From a bacterium (lineage in GTDB: Bacteria; UBP15; UBA6099): 29,461 nt of DNA. Where the stretch lies: positions 1 through 29,461 of the forward strand of contig JAKQPS010000112.1 in the NCBI GenBank assembly GCA_029564595.1, read 5' to 3'. Below, in pieces: positions 6,824-15,643 of the stretch. The position numbers and the translations under genes are program-made. A model generated the notes under the pieces. It did not search any database, had not been told where the DNA came from, and saw nothing but the letters and a program-made list of their open reading frames with translations. The number at the start of each line of letters is the position of its first letter. Position 1 is the stretch's first letter.

Positions 6824-9202
6824 TCACGAAAATGTGACCTCTATCGATTTGACTTCCGGGTCCAGCTCCACCCTGTCCGTGAACCCGAGAACCTCGCTCT
6901 TGCCGTCCACGGTGAGAGTGGAAATCTTTTTCGGGAAACGAATCTCGATGCGTCGCGGAGTGTTGAAATACCTGTTGTCGAAGGAGACCGACGCGCGCCC
7001 GCCCTCGATTTTCATCGAAACATTTATCTTGCCGAAATGAGTCGGGGCGTCGAAGATGGAAACGGATTTTCCGTCCTCCGCCCACTCCGGAGGTAAAAGC
7101 GGGAAGACGACAAGACTGTCGCCATCCTCTGCGAGCAGCAGGTTGCGGACCATGTGTAGGAAGTCCGCCGCGGCCCATCCGTGATGCCCGTCGCCCATCA
7201 CGCCGCCCCGCGTGCGCGGATGCACAGCCTCCGGCCAAGTGAAAGTCGGGGTCGCCAGATCAAGAATGTGTTTGAGCATCTTCCACGCGTAGAGGTCTCC
7301 CCTCTTCGCCAAACACTGCGCGATTTGCAGCGACAGATACGCGTTCACCCCCGAATGAAACATGTTCTGAAAGAAACCGTCCTCAAAGAACGAGAACCGG
7401 CGAAGCTCGTCGAGAGTATTCTTCATGCGGGCGTCTCCGGGCGGGTAAAGATCGAGCGGATACTGGGCGCAAACCGAGCCGATGGCGCCGGAGTTCATGC
7501 GCCTGTACGGCGAAGCCGGTATCAGTTCCGCGCCGAGCCGCCGCGCGGTCTTGGACAGCGAAGCCTCTATGTGCCCCATGTAGCGGTCGAACTCCTGATG
7601 GAACTGCTTGAGGTCCTCTTTCTTTCCGAGAGCCTCGGCCGCCTCCGCCGCCGCCCGCACTCCAGCCGCGCACCAGAAATTGTCCCAGTAAAAATAATCG
7701 TTCGGCCCCAGATGCTCCGCGCTGAACCCGGCGGGCATCAGCCCGTAAACCTCGCTGTCCCTGTCCGAGGTCGTGGACATCCTTTTCTTCTTAATCCATT
7801 CCGCGCCTTTGACGATTGAAGGATAAACTGTCTCAAGGAACTTCTTGTCGCCCGTATATTTATAATGTTGAAGAAGAGTCCACATCGCCTGTCCGTTGGC
7901 GTCCCACTCCCCGTTCTGGGAGATGAAGAACCCGTCCTTGCGCTGACGCCCCGGATAAGAGGCGACGACTTGAGCGGCCTCCCTCTCGAACCCCATTTTT
8001 TCGAGCGCCGTCACTTGATACGCCGCGTCCCTGAACCAGAAATGGTGATAAGTGAAAGGCCCCGGGCAGATGGCGTCTCCGTCCCAGAGGAGCAGCAGGT
8101 ACGCCTTGTTGACGTCGAAAGCGCGTTGGAGCTTGTCGTCCGGAATCTCTACGCGGGTCGTCCCCGCAAGCCTTTCCTTCCACTGGCGCAGGACGTCCTC
8201 CATCTCTTTTTTCAGGTTGGCGTTATGTACCTGAGCCGACCATTCGCGCGGGGCAGCTCCCGCCTTGACCGGCATCGCGAACCAGAACACGCGCTCGGCC
8301 CTCGGCTCGACCGGCAGGCTGAACTCCGCCACCGCTGTGGCCATGCCGCAACGGCACTTCGACCGCGTTCTGCCCAGCCCGGCTCCGAGCGACAGAGAGA
8401 CATCCCCGTCCTCCTCGTTCGAGCAGTCCACCGAGTCCGGCTCAACCGTGAAAGCGACCGCGCGCTTGCCGTTGACGAGAAAACCGTCGGCGTCCGCCCC
8501 GGCCTCCCACACGACGCTTATGCCCTCCGGATTGTACGGCCTGAGGCTGAACGCCAGAGACGCGCTCTTGAGAGTCGCCCCTACGTTCCTAGTCGTCACC
8601 CTCATAACCACCGATTCAACACCGGCCACAACCGCGCCGAACGCGTCGCTCTCGACCTCCCTGCCGCCCGCCTCGAACACCGTGCGCACGACGGGAACCC
8701 TGTTCACGTTGTACTGTTTCACTTCCGGCATGCGGGACGGCGCGTGAAGCTTTTCTCCTTCCCGCAACCAGACATCCGCCGACCATCCGTTATACTGAGG
8801 CGTGACAAGCCCCCTCGGATCAACAACCGCTTCGTGGTCCGAGCCGACGCGGCCTATGGCCGTCCAGTTGCGGTGGGTCGTGTTCAGCGCGATGAAGAGA
8901 TGCCCGCGTCCCGCGAAATCAGGCGAATGAGGATCGAACTGCCGCTCGATGAAAAATGGCCACACCCAGTCCGGGTTAGGCTGAACCGCCATGTAAGTGA
9001 GCGCGCCGCGCCCGTACAACCGGGCGGCGAGCGGAAACATCTCGGACGGAAACGCGGGGTCTGACGGCCTGCCCACTTTCATAAACGCCCTGAATGTGTC
9101 TAGGATGTCTCCTTTGAATTCCTTGCGCGCCGCGAGTTTCCTCATAATGCTGTTCTTGAACAGCGATTCAAGCAGATCCATACGCCCCCCGCGCCGCGAC
9201 AT
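6824..9202 (-). CDS. Six-hairpin (alpha/alpha)6-barrel glycoside hydrolase
   Basis: From the ATG at 9202 (AAGGAG eight bases upstream) the protein has 792 residues; ATG 9181, after GGGGGG, is an alternative. The N-terminal 330 residues look beta-rich, as in glucan-debranching and GH15/GH63-type enzymes. The following barrel has HHFWFRDAAYQVTALEKMGF (about 387-405), NGEWDANGQAMWTLLQHYKYTGD (about 430-452) and HPRTRGGVMGDGHHGWAAADFL, all typical of inverting six-hairpin glycosidases. The Asp of WFRD and the Glu of NGEWD are candidate substrate-binding or catalytic acids. The exact GH family and linkage cannot be fixed from sequence alone. No signal peptide is seen, so it probably acts in the cytoplasm with the neighbouring GH38 enzyme. 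The C-terminus (about 700-792) is a small beta domain. Confidence 0.75.
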   Translation of the reverse strand: MSRRGGRMDLLESLFKNSIMRKLAARKEFKGDILDTFRAFMKVGRPSDPAFPSEMFPLAARLYGRGALTYMAVQPNPDWVWPFFIERQFDPHSPDFAGRGHLFIALNTTHRNWTAIGRVGSDHEAVVDPRGLVTPQYNGWSADVWLREGEKLHAPSRMPEVKQYNVNRVPVVRTVFEAGGREVESDAFGAVVAGVESVVMRVTTRNVGATLKSASLAFSLRPYNPEGISVVWEAGADADGFLVNGKRAVAFTVEPDSVDCSNEEDGDVSLSLGAGLGRTRSKCRCGMATAVAEFSLPVEPRAERVFWFAMPVKAGAAPREWSAQVHNANLKKEMEDVLRQWKERLAGTTRVEIPDDKLQRAFDVNKAYLLLLWDGDAICPGPFTYHHFWFRDAAYQVTALEKMGFEREAAQVVASYPGRQRKDGFFISQNGEWDANGQAMWTLLQHYKYTGDKKFLETVYPSIVKGAEWIKKKRMSTTSDRDSEVYGLMPAGFSAEHLGPNDYFYWDNFWCAAGVRAAAEAAEALGKKEDLKQFHQEFDRYMGHIEASLSKTARRLGAELIPASPYRRMNSGAIGSVCAQYPLDLYPPGDARMKNTLDELRRFSFFEDGFFQNMFHSGVNAYLSLQIAQCLAKRGDLYAWKMLKHILDLATPTFTWPEAVHPRTRGGVMGDGHHGWAAADFLHMVRNLLLAEDGDSLVVFPLLPPEWAEDGKSVSIFDAPTHFGKINVSMKIEGGRASVSFDNRYFNTPRRIEIRFPKKISTLTVDGKSEVLGFTDRVELDPEVKSIEVTFS

Positions 9203-9327
9203 TGCGCGCGCTCCTTGAATTTTAACAGATAGACGCCCGCCGCGCGCGGCATTATTCAATTTTCAATAATTGACGGTATGTGGGTTTTTCTCAGGATGCA
9301 GAATCAGCGCGCCGCCGACGGATTGCG

Positions 9328-12006
9328 TCATTGGTCCAGTTTCATCGTTTCGACCAGAGTTATCTTGACCGTCTTTATCTCGAACGGTTTCATAGGAACG
9401 GAAAGTTCGCCTATCTTCTGGTCGGGGATGGGTTTCTGGCTGAATTCGAGCAGGTCGGTTTCTTTTGAGTCGGTGATGGTCATGCGCGGGCCGAACTTGA
9501 GGGTGACACGGTCGTGAGCGCCTTCCGCCTCGACCAGCCGGACGACGACCTGATGATATTTCGCGGTCGGCGTGTCCGGGCTGTCCTCCGGTCTTTTTAG
9601 CGCGCCGATATATGTCGAATTTGAAGAGCAGGAAAGAGCGGTCGCCTCCCGCGGAAGCGCCCCGGGGTGATGCTCGGCGCGGACAACCATGAGAGTGTTG
9701 CTGAACTCGGCGCCCATGCGCCACACCTTGGCATCCCGCCAGTCGCCGGCGTGAGGGAACGCCGCGTAGCGGATGAGATGCTCGCCCTGATCAGTGTAAA
9801 CGGGGCGCTCCGACGCGGGCGGAAGCCCCCATGCGTTGACAATCGGCATCGGATACTTCGGCGCTCTCAGTAGCGTGACCGACAGCTTGTTCTCGAACAC
9901 GGAGAACCCGTATTTGTCCTGATTGAGAACCGCCAGACCGTTGGTTCCGTCGCTCAAGTCGATCCACTTATGGGCAGAAAGCTCCCAGCGGGCTTTCTGC
10001 GCGGGCAGCCTCGGATGCGTCGGCCTAGATATCGCGCCGTAAGGTATCTCGCTGACCACCCTTTCAGCCTTTATCGCCGTGTCGAAGTCCACCTTGAGAA
10101 TGGCTTTCTTTTCCTGCCAGTTTACATTCGTGGTGAATATGAGCATCTGCCTGCGCGGAAACAGCGTTATCAACTGGGAGACTTCGGACGCGTCGCCGAT
10201 TTTTCTTTTAATTTCGACGGACGCGCCAAGCTCGCCGTTGTCCACAATCGTCGGAGGGCTTGTCGGCGGACCTATTTCGATTTCCCTGTGCCTGTATCTT
10301 TTTTCAATATTCCACGCCGGATACGCGATGTTGTCATCGTGATAAAGCCTCAGCCTGTTGGACGGCCCGGCGAGCGTCTCCGCTCCCGTCGTCTTGTCCA
10401 CGAGGCTGACTAGCCATCCGGTCTCGCCGTCCACCACCGCCCTAATCAGCTCGTTCTCAAGCTGAATGGAGCCGTCTTCCAGCGGCCTCGCGGTGGGGAT
10501 CGCCGGAGCCGCGCACGTCCCCGGCTCCCTCTTCCTCAGATAATATGTTTTGTACCCAATGTCCGGCACGTTCTCGGCGGTGAACGCCAGAGTCCTGTGT
10601 CCGTCGAGGTCGATCACCTTGGAATTCGTCGGGCAGCCCTCGGCATCCAGAACCTGCATGTCTTCCTCTTCCACCCTAAGGAACGCCGTGGATGTCCTTT
10701 TCCACGAAAGAGTGTTGAACACAATCACGGGAGTGGCGTCCGCCAGTTTTTCGTTGACGGTGTGAATGCGGCGGCCTATGGATTCGATTCCCGAGCGGAT
10801 CAGCCCGTGCGTGGCGGAGAAAAATTCCTCGAAGTCCACCCGCGCGTCTTCGTACACCTCCGGGATGCTGCTGCCGGGAAGTATGTCGTGGAACTGGTTG
10901 AACAGCAGTTTTCTCCAGTTCTCCCTGATAATCTCGCCCGGATACGGGTCGCCGAATAGAGAATTCATCGTGTGGGTGATTTCCGCGTTGCGAACCGCTA
11001 TCTCCGCCTTCCTGTTCGCGCTCTTTATCCAGCCCTGCGTTGTGTAGCATCCCCTGTGGAATTCAAGGTACATCTCGTCGTTCCACACCGGCAGGCGCTC
11101 GCCGTGCTTTTCCAGCTTGCCGAAGAACTCCTTGGCCGTCCCTATCTCCACCATCCCCGCGTCGTACAACTGATGGACCGCCTCGACCTCAAACGTCCTC
11201 GGTCCCGCCCCGCCGTCGCCCATCCCGTAGACTATCGCCGCCTCCGGAACAATATCGTTCGACAATCCGGCCTGAATGTCTCCGGGCCTCGTGTCATAGT
11301 TCGCCACAAGCTCGCTTCGGAAGTTCGCCAGCCTGTTCGTCTTCTTGTAGTTCGCCATGTTCAGGAGGCCCTTGGCTTGCAGGTCTGAGATGTGGACAAG
11401 AACCTCCGAGCCGTCCGGCCCGCGCCATTTGAATGTGCTGAACGGAAATCTCGTCGTGTCGTTCCAAACGGGTTTCGCGGTGTAGAAATACTTAGCGCCG
11501 CTTTTGGCCAGTATCTGAGGCAGAGTCCAGCAGAATCCGAACGTGTCCGGCAGCCACTCAACCTCGCTCATCCGTCCGAAGTTGTTCAGGTAGAAGTGCT
11601 GGCCGTACAGACGCTGGCGCACGAGGCTCTCCCCGTCCGGCAGGTTCAGGTCGGGTTCCACCCACATCCCGCCCACAAGCTCCCAGTGTTTGCCTCTCAC
11701 CGCGTCCTGCACCGCCCGGAATATCGCCGGGTTGCGGTCTTTCATCCATTCGTAATATTGGGGCGAGGACATGGAGAACTTGAACTCGTCATAGTTCGCC
11801 ATCTGCCGGAGAGCGTTCTTGAAGGTCTGCTTGGCTTTGCTCTTTGTCTGGAAAACGCGCCATTTCCACGCCGCGTCTAGGTGGCTCTGGGCAATGGCGG
11901 TGAAACGCCACATCTGATGCGGCGCGTTCTGCGCGCCGAGGACTGCCTCGAACAGAGGCCTCGCAAACCGGCCCGCCAAATCCTTCAGCGGATCAAACCT
12001 CGCCAT
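9328..12006 (-). CDS. Alpha-mannosidase, glycoside hydrolase family 38
   Basis: The 892-residue protein has the complete GH38 signature. SHLDAAWKW supplies zinc ligands H42 and D44. GGMWVEPDLNLPDGESLVRQ forms the substrate loop. EWLPDTFGFCWTLPQIL carries the expected nucleophile D154. The helical middle domain holds NQFHDILPGSSIPEVYEDA, and a large C-terminal beta-sandwich follows, as expected for the family. GH38 enzymes remove alpha-mannose residues with retention, usually using zinc. There is no signal peptide, so it is probably cytoplasmic. The ATG at 12006 has a modest AAAGG site about ten bases upstream. It leads a three-gene operon, with 125 bp to the next gene, behind a strong promoter and operator-like palindrome. 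Function is confident; the natural substrate is not known. Confidence 0.93.
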   Translation of the reverse strand: MARFDPLKDLAGRFARPLFEAVLGAQNAPHQMWRFTAIAQSHLDAAWKWRVFQTKSKAKQTFKNALRQMANYDEFKFSMSSPQYYEWMKDRNPAIFRAVQDAVRGKHWELVGGMWVEPDLNLPDGESLVRQRLYGQHFYLNNFGRMSEVEWLPDTFGFCWTLPQILAKSGAKYFYTAKPVWNDTTRFPFSTFKWRGPDGSEVLVHISDLQAKGLLNMANYKKTNRLANFRSELVANYDTRPGDIQAGLSNDIVPEAAIVYGMGDGGAGPRTFEVEAVHQLYDAGMVEIGTAKEFFGKLEKHGERLPVWNDEMYLEFHRGCYTTQGWIKSANRKAEIAVRNAEITHTMNSLFGDPYPGEIIRENWRKLLFNQFHDILPGSSIPEVYEDARVDFEEFFSATHGLIRSGIESIGRRIHTVNEKLADATPVIVFNTLSWKRTSTAFLRVEEEDMQVLDAEGCPTNSKVIDLDGHRTLAFTAENVPDIGYKTYYLRKREPGTCAAPAIPTARPLEDGSIQLENELIRAVVDGETGWLVSLVDKTTGAETLAGPSNRLRLYHDDNIAYPAWNIEKRYRHREIEIGPPTSPPTIVDNGELGASVEIKRKIGDASEVSQLITLFPRRQMLIFTTNVNWQEKKAILKVDFDTAIKAERVVSEIPYGAISRPTHPRLPAQKARWELSAHKWIDLSDGTNGLAVLNQDKYGFSVFENKLSVTLLRAPKYPMPIVNAWGLPPASERPVYTDQGEHLIRYAAFPHAGDWRDAKVWRMGAEFSNTLMVVRAEHHPGALPREATALSCSSNSTYIGALKRPEDSPDTPTAKYHQVVVRLVEAEGAHDRVTLKFGPRMTITDSKETDLLEFSQKPIPDQKIGELSVPMKPFEIKTVKITLVETMKLDQ

Positions 12007-12079
12007 CCCGCGCCGCCTTTCATCCGTAACAGTTTCCAGACACTATACTAACACACCAGCGACATCCCGCAACAGTTTG

Positions 12080-12111
12080 ATTATAACCGCTTGTGGCATT
12101 TTTCACAAGCG
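12080..12111 (-). promoter_or_regulatory. GH38 operon promoter with overlapping palindromic operator
   Basis: On the minus strand TTGTGA (12108-12103) and TATAAT (12085-12080) are spaced by 17 bp, a near-consensus sigma-70 promoter. A perfect palindrome CGCTTGTG-N8-CACAAGCG (12088-12111) covers the -35 box and most of the spacer, a position suited to a repressor. No cognate regulator gene is adjacent. Confidence 0.65.
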
Positions 12112-12150
12112 CGAACATGCTAATCTTCACAATGAATTAATCGAAGTAAT

Positions 12151-12236
12151 ATTTAACCTTGCCCATTGTGCCGGGTGGCACCCACAACCCGTTGTGGGTG
12201 CGCTATGGGCACAACCAATTAAGACCTAGCATATAT
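12151..12236. repeat. Nested-hairpin palindromic repeat, copy 2
   Basis: This is the inverse-orientation relative of the element at 4773-4860. The inner stem GCACCCACAAC/GTTGTGGGTGC (12178-12188 with 12191-12201) is perfect with a CC loop. The outer stem is weaker (GCCCAT/ATGGGC at 12161-12166 and 12205-12210). The AACCAATTAAGA flank matches the reverse complement of the copy 1 flank. It lies between the GH38 promoter and the NDT/TIR-like gene. Confidence 0.75.
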
Positions 12237-12271
12237 GGTAATACTTCCAAGTCCTCGTCTATACTGCTCAT

Positions 12272-13057
12272 CTAATCATTCTCGAAATATCTTTCTAGGT
12301 CTTGTTTCTTTGGGGGATTAATTTCGTATGTTCGAATGTTGCTTGACTTTCCCGATTCAAACAGAAATGTTCCTGTTCCAACTGATACACTGTGAATTAA
12401 ACCTGTCTTTTCCAACTCAAAATATCTATCTGGCATTAGCTTAAATTTTTCATATAGATCTTGATTTGAAACAGGCACATTCTCTGTCAGCATATATTTT
12501 ATTGCTTCTTTTTCGTTCGCCTGTAAATCTCCCATTTTTCTTGTTATGCTATCCAACCTCATATTGCTTATCTTGCTAGATTGCGATCCTGCATACCCTA
12601 ACAGCTCTCCAACTTTACTATCCGCTTTGCTGAGATGTTTCTCCACATAGTCTATCAGCTTCTTTATTCTCGCTATAAAAACATTTTTTTCATTTTCGCT
12701 TTCATATTCATATATGTGCGATGCTTCGTCTTGAAGGTCAAATGGAAAGTCTTTCCTATCTTGTGCTACTAGAATCGTTCCGATACGCCTGCAATGACGT
12801 ATTCCTAATTCGTAAAACACGTTTCCATTTCTTCCTGTACAATCTGCGATAACAATATCTGCTTGATCCAGATTTCTTATAATTTCGTTGGTGATGCTTC
12901 CGGTATTCGCCTCAGACCTACAGACCTCATAAGCTCCTTGTGTCGCAGTTTCCACGCATTCTTTAAAGAAGTCAAATATCCGGTTCCATTTTTCTTCTGA
13001 AGCATCATTCTTGTCAGGATCCCTGAATGGCATTATAACAAAACATTTTTTCGCCAT
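12272..13057 (-). CDS. Nucleoside deoxyribosyltransferase/TIR-like fold protein
   Basis: Started at the ATG at 13057 it has 261 residues. GGGGAGG lies 12 bases upstream, which is rather far, and an in-frame ATG at 13099 without a clear ribosome site is the alternative. The N-terminal domain has KKCFVIMPFRD (3-13), SITNEIIRNLDQADIVIADCTGRNGNVFYELGIRH (54-88) and TILVAQ. This is the pattern of the NDT-like/TIR-like nucleotide-processing superfamily, with E83 of YELGI as the likely catalytic glutamate. The C-terminal 80 residues (about 180-261) look like a winged-helix domain. Members of this superfamily act in nucleotide salvage, or as NAD- or nucleotide-cleaving effectors in phage defence. No partner gene is adjacent here. 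The gene is clearly AT-richer than its flanks, suggesting transfer. Confidence 0.7.
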   Translation of the reverse strand: MAKKCFVIMPFRDPDKNDASEEKWNRIFDFFKECVETATQGAYEVCRSEANTGSITNEIIRNLDQADIVIADCTGRNGNVFYELGIRHCRRIGTILVAQDRKDFPFDLQDEASHIYEYESENEKNVFIARIKKLIDYVEKHLSKADSKVGELLGYAGSQSSKISNMRLDSITRKMGDLQANEKEAIKYMLTENVPVSNQDLYEKFKLMPDRYFELEKTGLIHSVSVGTGTFLFESGKSSNIRTYEINPPKKQDLERYFEND

Positions 13058-13099
13058 CTTGCAATCTTGCCTCCCCTTCTTGAATTCACATGTATACAT

Positions 13100-13226
13100 T
13101 TTATATTGCTAATCGTTATTTTTCCATCCAAACCAATGATAATAAAAACTTAGCAACGAATAGACGCCATCGCTAAGCTACTGAAGCTTTAATAGTTTTT
13201 TGCGCTGCATTCAAGCATCTTCCTAT
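13100..13226. other. AT-rich divergent intergenic region
   Basis: This spacer separates the minus-strand NDT/TIR-like gene from the plus-strand hydrolase. It contains a small inverted repeat CTTAGC/GCTAAG (about 13151-13179). No reliable minus-strand promoter could be picked, although several AT-rich -10-like strings occur. Confidence 0.3.
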
Positions 13227-13255
13227 TTGACATTCGTTTTCATTTTTCATAGTAT
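13227..13255 (+). promoter_or_regulatory. Probable promoter of the secreted hydrolase
   Basis: A perfect TTGACA (13227-13232) is followed after 17 bp by TAGTAT (13250-13255). It lies about 80 bp before the start codon. Confidence 0.55.
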
Positions 13256-13335
13256 GCTACGCGAAAGACGACGATATGCAGACATGCGGACGCCGCGCCT
13301 TCTGAGGAGACGGGGGCGCAACGCTGGGGGACTTC

Positions 13336-15429
13336 ATGAAAAAAACATTATTAATGGCCATGTTGATTGCGATATCCGCTGCCGCCGCCCTGTCGGCCGC
13401 GCCGGAGAAAAAGATAAGCCAACCTTTTGAATACTCCGGTTATTCTTCAAAGGAATACGACAGCTACGCGAAAACAACATACCTCGTCGAGATGTCGGAC
13501 GGGGTGAAACTGGCCGTCGACGTCTATCTGCCCGACAAGGGGCCGAAAAGAGACAAGTTTCCGACGGTGATGGAGTTCACGCCGTATTCGAGGGCGTTCA
13601 TCAGCGCCGCTTTCAAGCCTTTGGAAAAAACCAAGGCGAAGAACCTGATGGGCGGTCGGGGCGCTGAGATTCCCATGCCCTTTTGTTTCAGCAAGCTGCT
13701 CCTTGAGCGCGGGTACGCGCTCGTCATCGCCGATATCAGAGGCTCAGGAGCCTCTTTCGGCCACAGGCTGGACCTCTCTCCCGAAATCGGCAGAGACGGC
13801 GCGGAGATCGTCGATTGGATAGCTTCCCAGCCATGGAGCGACGGCTCAGTCGGAATGAAGGGCGGCTCGTACATGGCTATATCTTCCATCCTCACAGCCT
13901 CCCGCAAACCCGAAGCCCTCAAGGCCATCTTCATCATGGTCTATCCGTTCGGATATCAGGACATCTATGTAGGCGGCGTCTTTAATCAAGGGTTCATCAC
14001 TTCCTACGCTGAACTGCTGCGCACAATGAACCTTAATATGAACAAAACCGCCGGGACTTTCCCGGTGATGCCAAGCGCCCCGGCAGTCGACGAGGACGGA
14101 GACGGCGAACTGCTCGATGAGATTCCTATAGACAAGAATAAAAACGGCGACTTCTTGGACGACTACGCGTATCCCGACGACCCGAACGACCCGCCGGAAT
14201 ACGCGGACGGCAGCCCGCGCGAGCATATCTACTATCTAGCGACTCGCGACCATCTGAAGAACGCTTCTCTTAATGATTGGATATCAAGGGCGCTGTTCAT
14301 CGACAGCGACACCTCTCAATTGGGGCTAGACCCGTCCTTCGGCAGTTTCTCCGGCTATGACATCAGCCCAATCGCGCGCGTGCCCGAAATAATGAGTTCG
14401 GGCATCCCCCTCTACCATGTCGGCGGATGGTTCGACGCCCAGCCCCGCTCAACCATGACATTCTTCTCCACCGCTCGCGAAACCAATCCTTCCAAACTTC
14501 TGATGATTCCCGGTTCACACATCCTCATGTCCCCGTTCTACAAACACCTCGGAGTCAGCCAAGATAAAACTCTCAAGGGCGTCGAAACTGAAACTCTCCG
14601 CTTCTTCGACAGATACCTTAAGGGGATAGACAACGGAATCGATGCCGAGCCGCCGATTACCATTCAGGTCATGGGCAAGGGCTGGCGGAGCGAAAACGAA
14701 TGGCCCCCGGCGCGCGCGAAAAACGTGGATTTCTTTTTCTCGGAAAGCAATTCCCTCTCGACGGCGCAAGGAACCGCAGGCTCCGATTCACACAAATCGG
14801 ATTTCAGCCACGACTCCAGTTTCGGGCCGCGAAAAGGCAACCGCTGGCTAATGTACATTCTCGATGAAGATGTTCCCGACCGCTCTGAACTTGATAAAAA
14901 ATGCCTGACGTACACTACCGCCGAGTTGGAATCCGACATCGAAGTCACAGGCCACCCGGTCGCTCATTTCTGGGCGTCCTCGACCGCCGGCAACGGCGAT
15001 TTTTTCCTTTATCTCGAAGACGTGCATCCAGACGGCAGGGCCGTGCTCATAACAGAAAACCCCATGCGCGCCGGGTTCGCCGGACTGAAAGACATCAATA
15101 AGATAATACTCCGCGGCTCAACCGGAGTGGAAGTTCTGCCGAAGCTTCCGTGGCACGGTTATGAAAAAGCTGATTACGTTGATGGGATATTCAATGGAGG
15201 GAACGTGGTCGAACTCAAGTTCGACCTCATGCCGACATCATGGGTGTTTAAAAAGGGGCATCGCATACGTCTGTCTATTGCGACATCCGACTGGCCGACG
15301 TTCCGTCTCGACCCGGCGCTCTCGCCTTCCAACAACCCCGCCGCTCCGGACAACATCCTGCCTACGATCACAATATACCGCGACGCGGCGCGCTCTTCCC
15401 GCATCACGCTTCCTGTCATTGAGGATTAA
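13336..15429 (+). CDS. Secreted CocE/NonD-type (X-Pro dipeptidyl-peptidase S15-like) hydrolase
   Basis: The 697-residue protein has a signal peptide (MKKTLLMAMLIAISAAAALSA). An alpha/beta hydrolase domain follows, with DGVKLAVDVYLP, DIRGSGASFG, the nucleophile elbow KGGSYMA (S178), VGGWFD and IPGSH (candidate acid and His). A C-terminal jelly-roll (about 505-697) contains WASSTAGNGDFFLYLEDVHPDG and GHRIRLSIATSDWP. This is the CocE/S15 layout, and members hydrolyse acyl esters, beta-lactam-type amides or prolyl peptides; the substrate is unknown. The usual GxSYxG ends in Ala instead of Gly. An insertion at about 250-292 in the cap region contains two calcium-loop-like strings, DEDGDGELLDE and DKNKNGDFLDD. 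GGGGGA precedes the ATG by five bases. It seems to be a single-gene unit. Confidence 0.88.
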   Translation: MKKTLLMAMLIAISAAAALSAAPEKKISQPFEYSGYSSKEYDSYAKTTYLVEMSDGVKLAVDVYLPDKGPKRDKFPTVMEFTPYSRAFISAAFKPLEKTKAKNLMGGRGAEIPMPFCFSKLLLERGYALVIADIRGSGASFGHRLDLSPEIGRDGAEIVDWIASQPWSDGSVGMKGGSYMAISSILTASRKPEALKAIFIMVYPFGYQDIYVGGVFNQGFITSYAELLRTMNLNMNKTAGTFPVMPSAPAVDEDGDGELLDEIPIDKNKNGDFLDDYAYPDDPNDPPEYADGSPREHIYYLATRDHLKNASLNDWISRALFIDSDTSQLGLDPSFGSFSGYDISPIARVPEIMSSGIPLYHVGGWFDAQPRSTMTFFSTARETNPSKLLMIPGSHILMSPFYKHLGVSQDKTLKGVETETLRFFDRYLKGIDNGIDAEPPITIQVMGKGWRSENEWPPARAKNVDFFFSESNSLSTAQGTAGSDSHKSDFSHDSSFGPRKGNRWLMYILDEDVPDRSELDKKCLTYTTAELESDIEVTGHPVAHFWASSTAGNGDFFLYLEDVHPDGRAVLITENPMRAGFAGLKDINKIILRGSTGVEVLPKLPWHGYEKADYVDGIFNGGNVVELKFDLMPTSWVFKKGHRIRLSIATSDWPTFRLDPALSPSNNPAAPDNILPTITIYRDAARSSRITLPVIED

Positions 15430-15452
15430 CCCGCATTCCCCACCAATGCGGG
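15430..15452 (+). terminator. Hairpin after the hydrolase gene, possible terminator
   Basis: A perfect 8-bp stem CCCGCATT/AATGCGGG with a 7-nt loop begins just after the stop codon. There is no U-tract, so intrinsic termination is uncertain. Confidence 0.4.
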
Positions 15453-15454
15453 CT

Positions 15455-15577
15455 GAAATCGAAGAAAGGGATGAGATACGAGGCGAATCGAGCGAGAACA
15501 AGGGAGCATACTGTTTCGTATGTGACGGCAGTTCGAGTCGATGATTCAACGACGTAGATCGCCCTTTATTCGATTTC
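15455..15577. repeat. Long imperfect palindrome (123 bp)
   Basis: The outer arms GAAATCGAAGAAAGGG (15455-15470) and its near reverse complement (15562-15577) match at 15 of 16 positions. Inside is a further hairpin CATAC-TGTTTC-GTATG and partially pairing GAATC/GATTC blocks, so the whole unit can fold as one long stem. It lies between convergent genes, a common site for mobile palindromic repeats. No second copy is in this window. Confidence 0.55.
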
Positions 15578-15643
15578 TCGGATTTTCTCGCGAAAAATCC
15601 GGGCCGACGCAACAGATAATGAGATAGCCTGACTCCCAGCGCG

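Noticed and set aside
7865-9064. Long plus-strand open frame of 399 codons
   Set aside because: It lies antisense to the six-hairpin glycosidase. Its product is rich in Arg, Pro and His with no domain, as expected for the shadow of a GC-rich gene.
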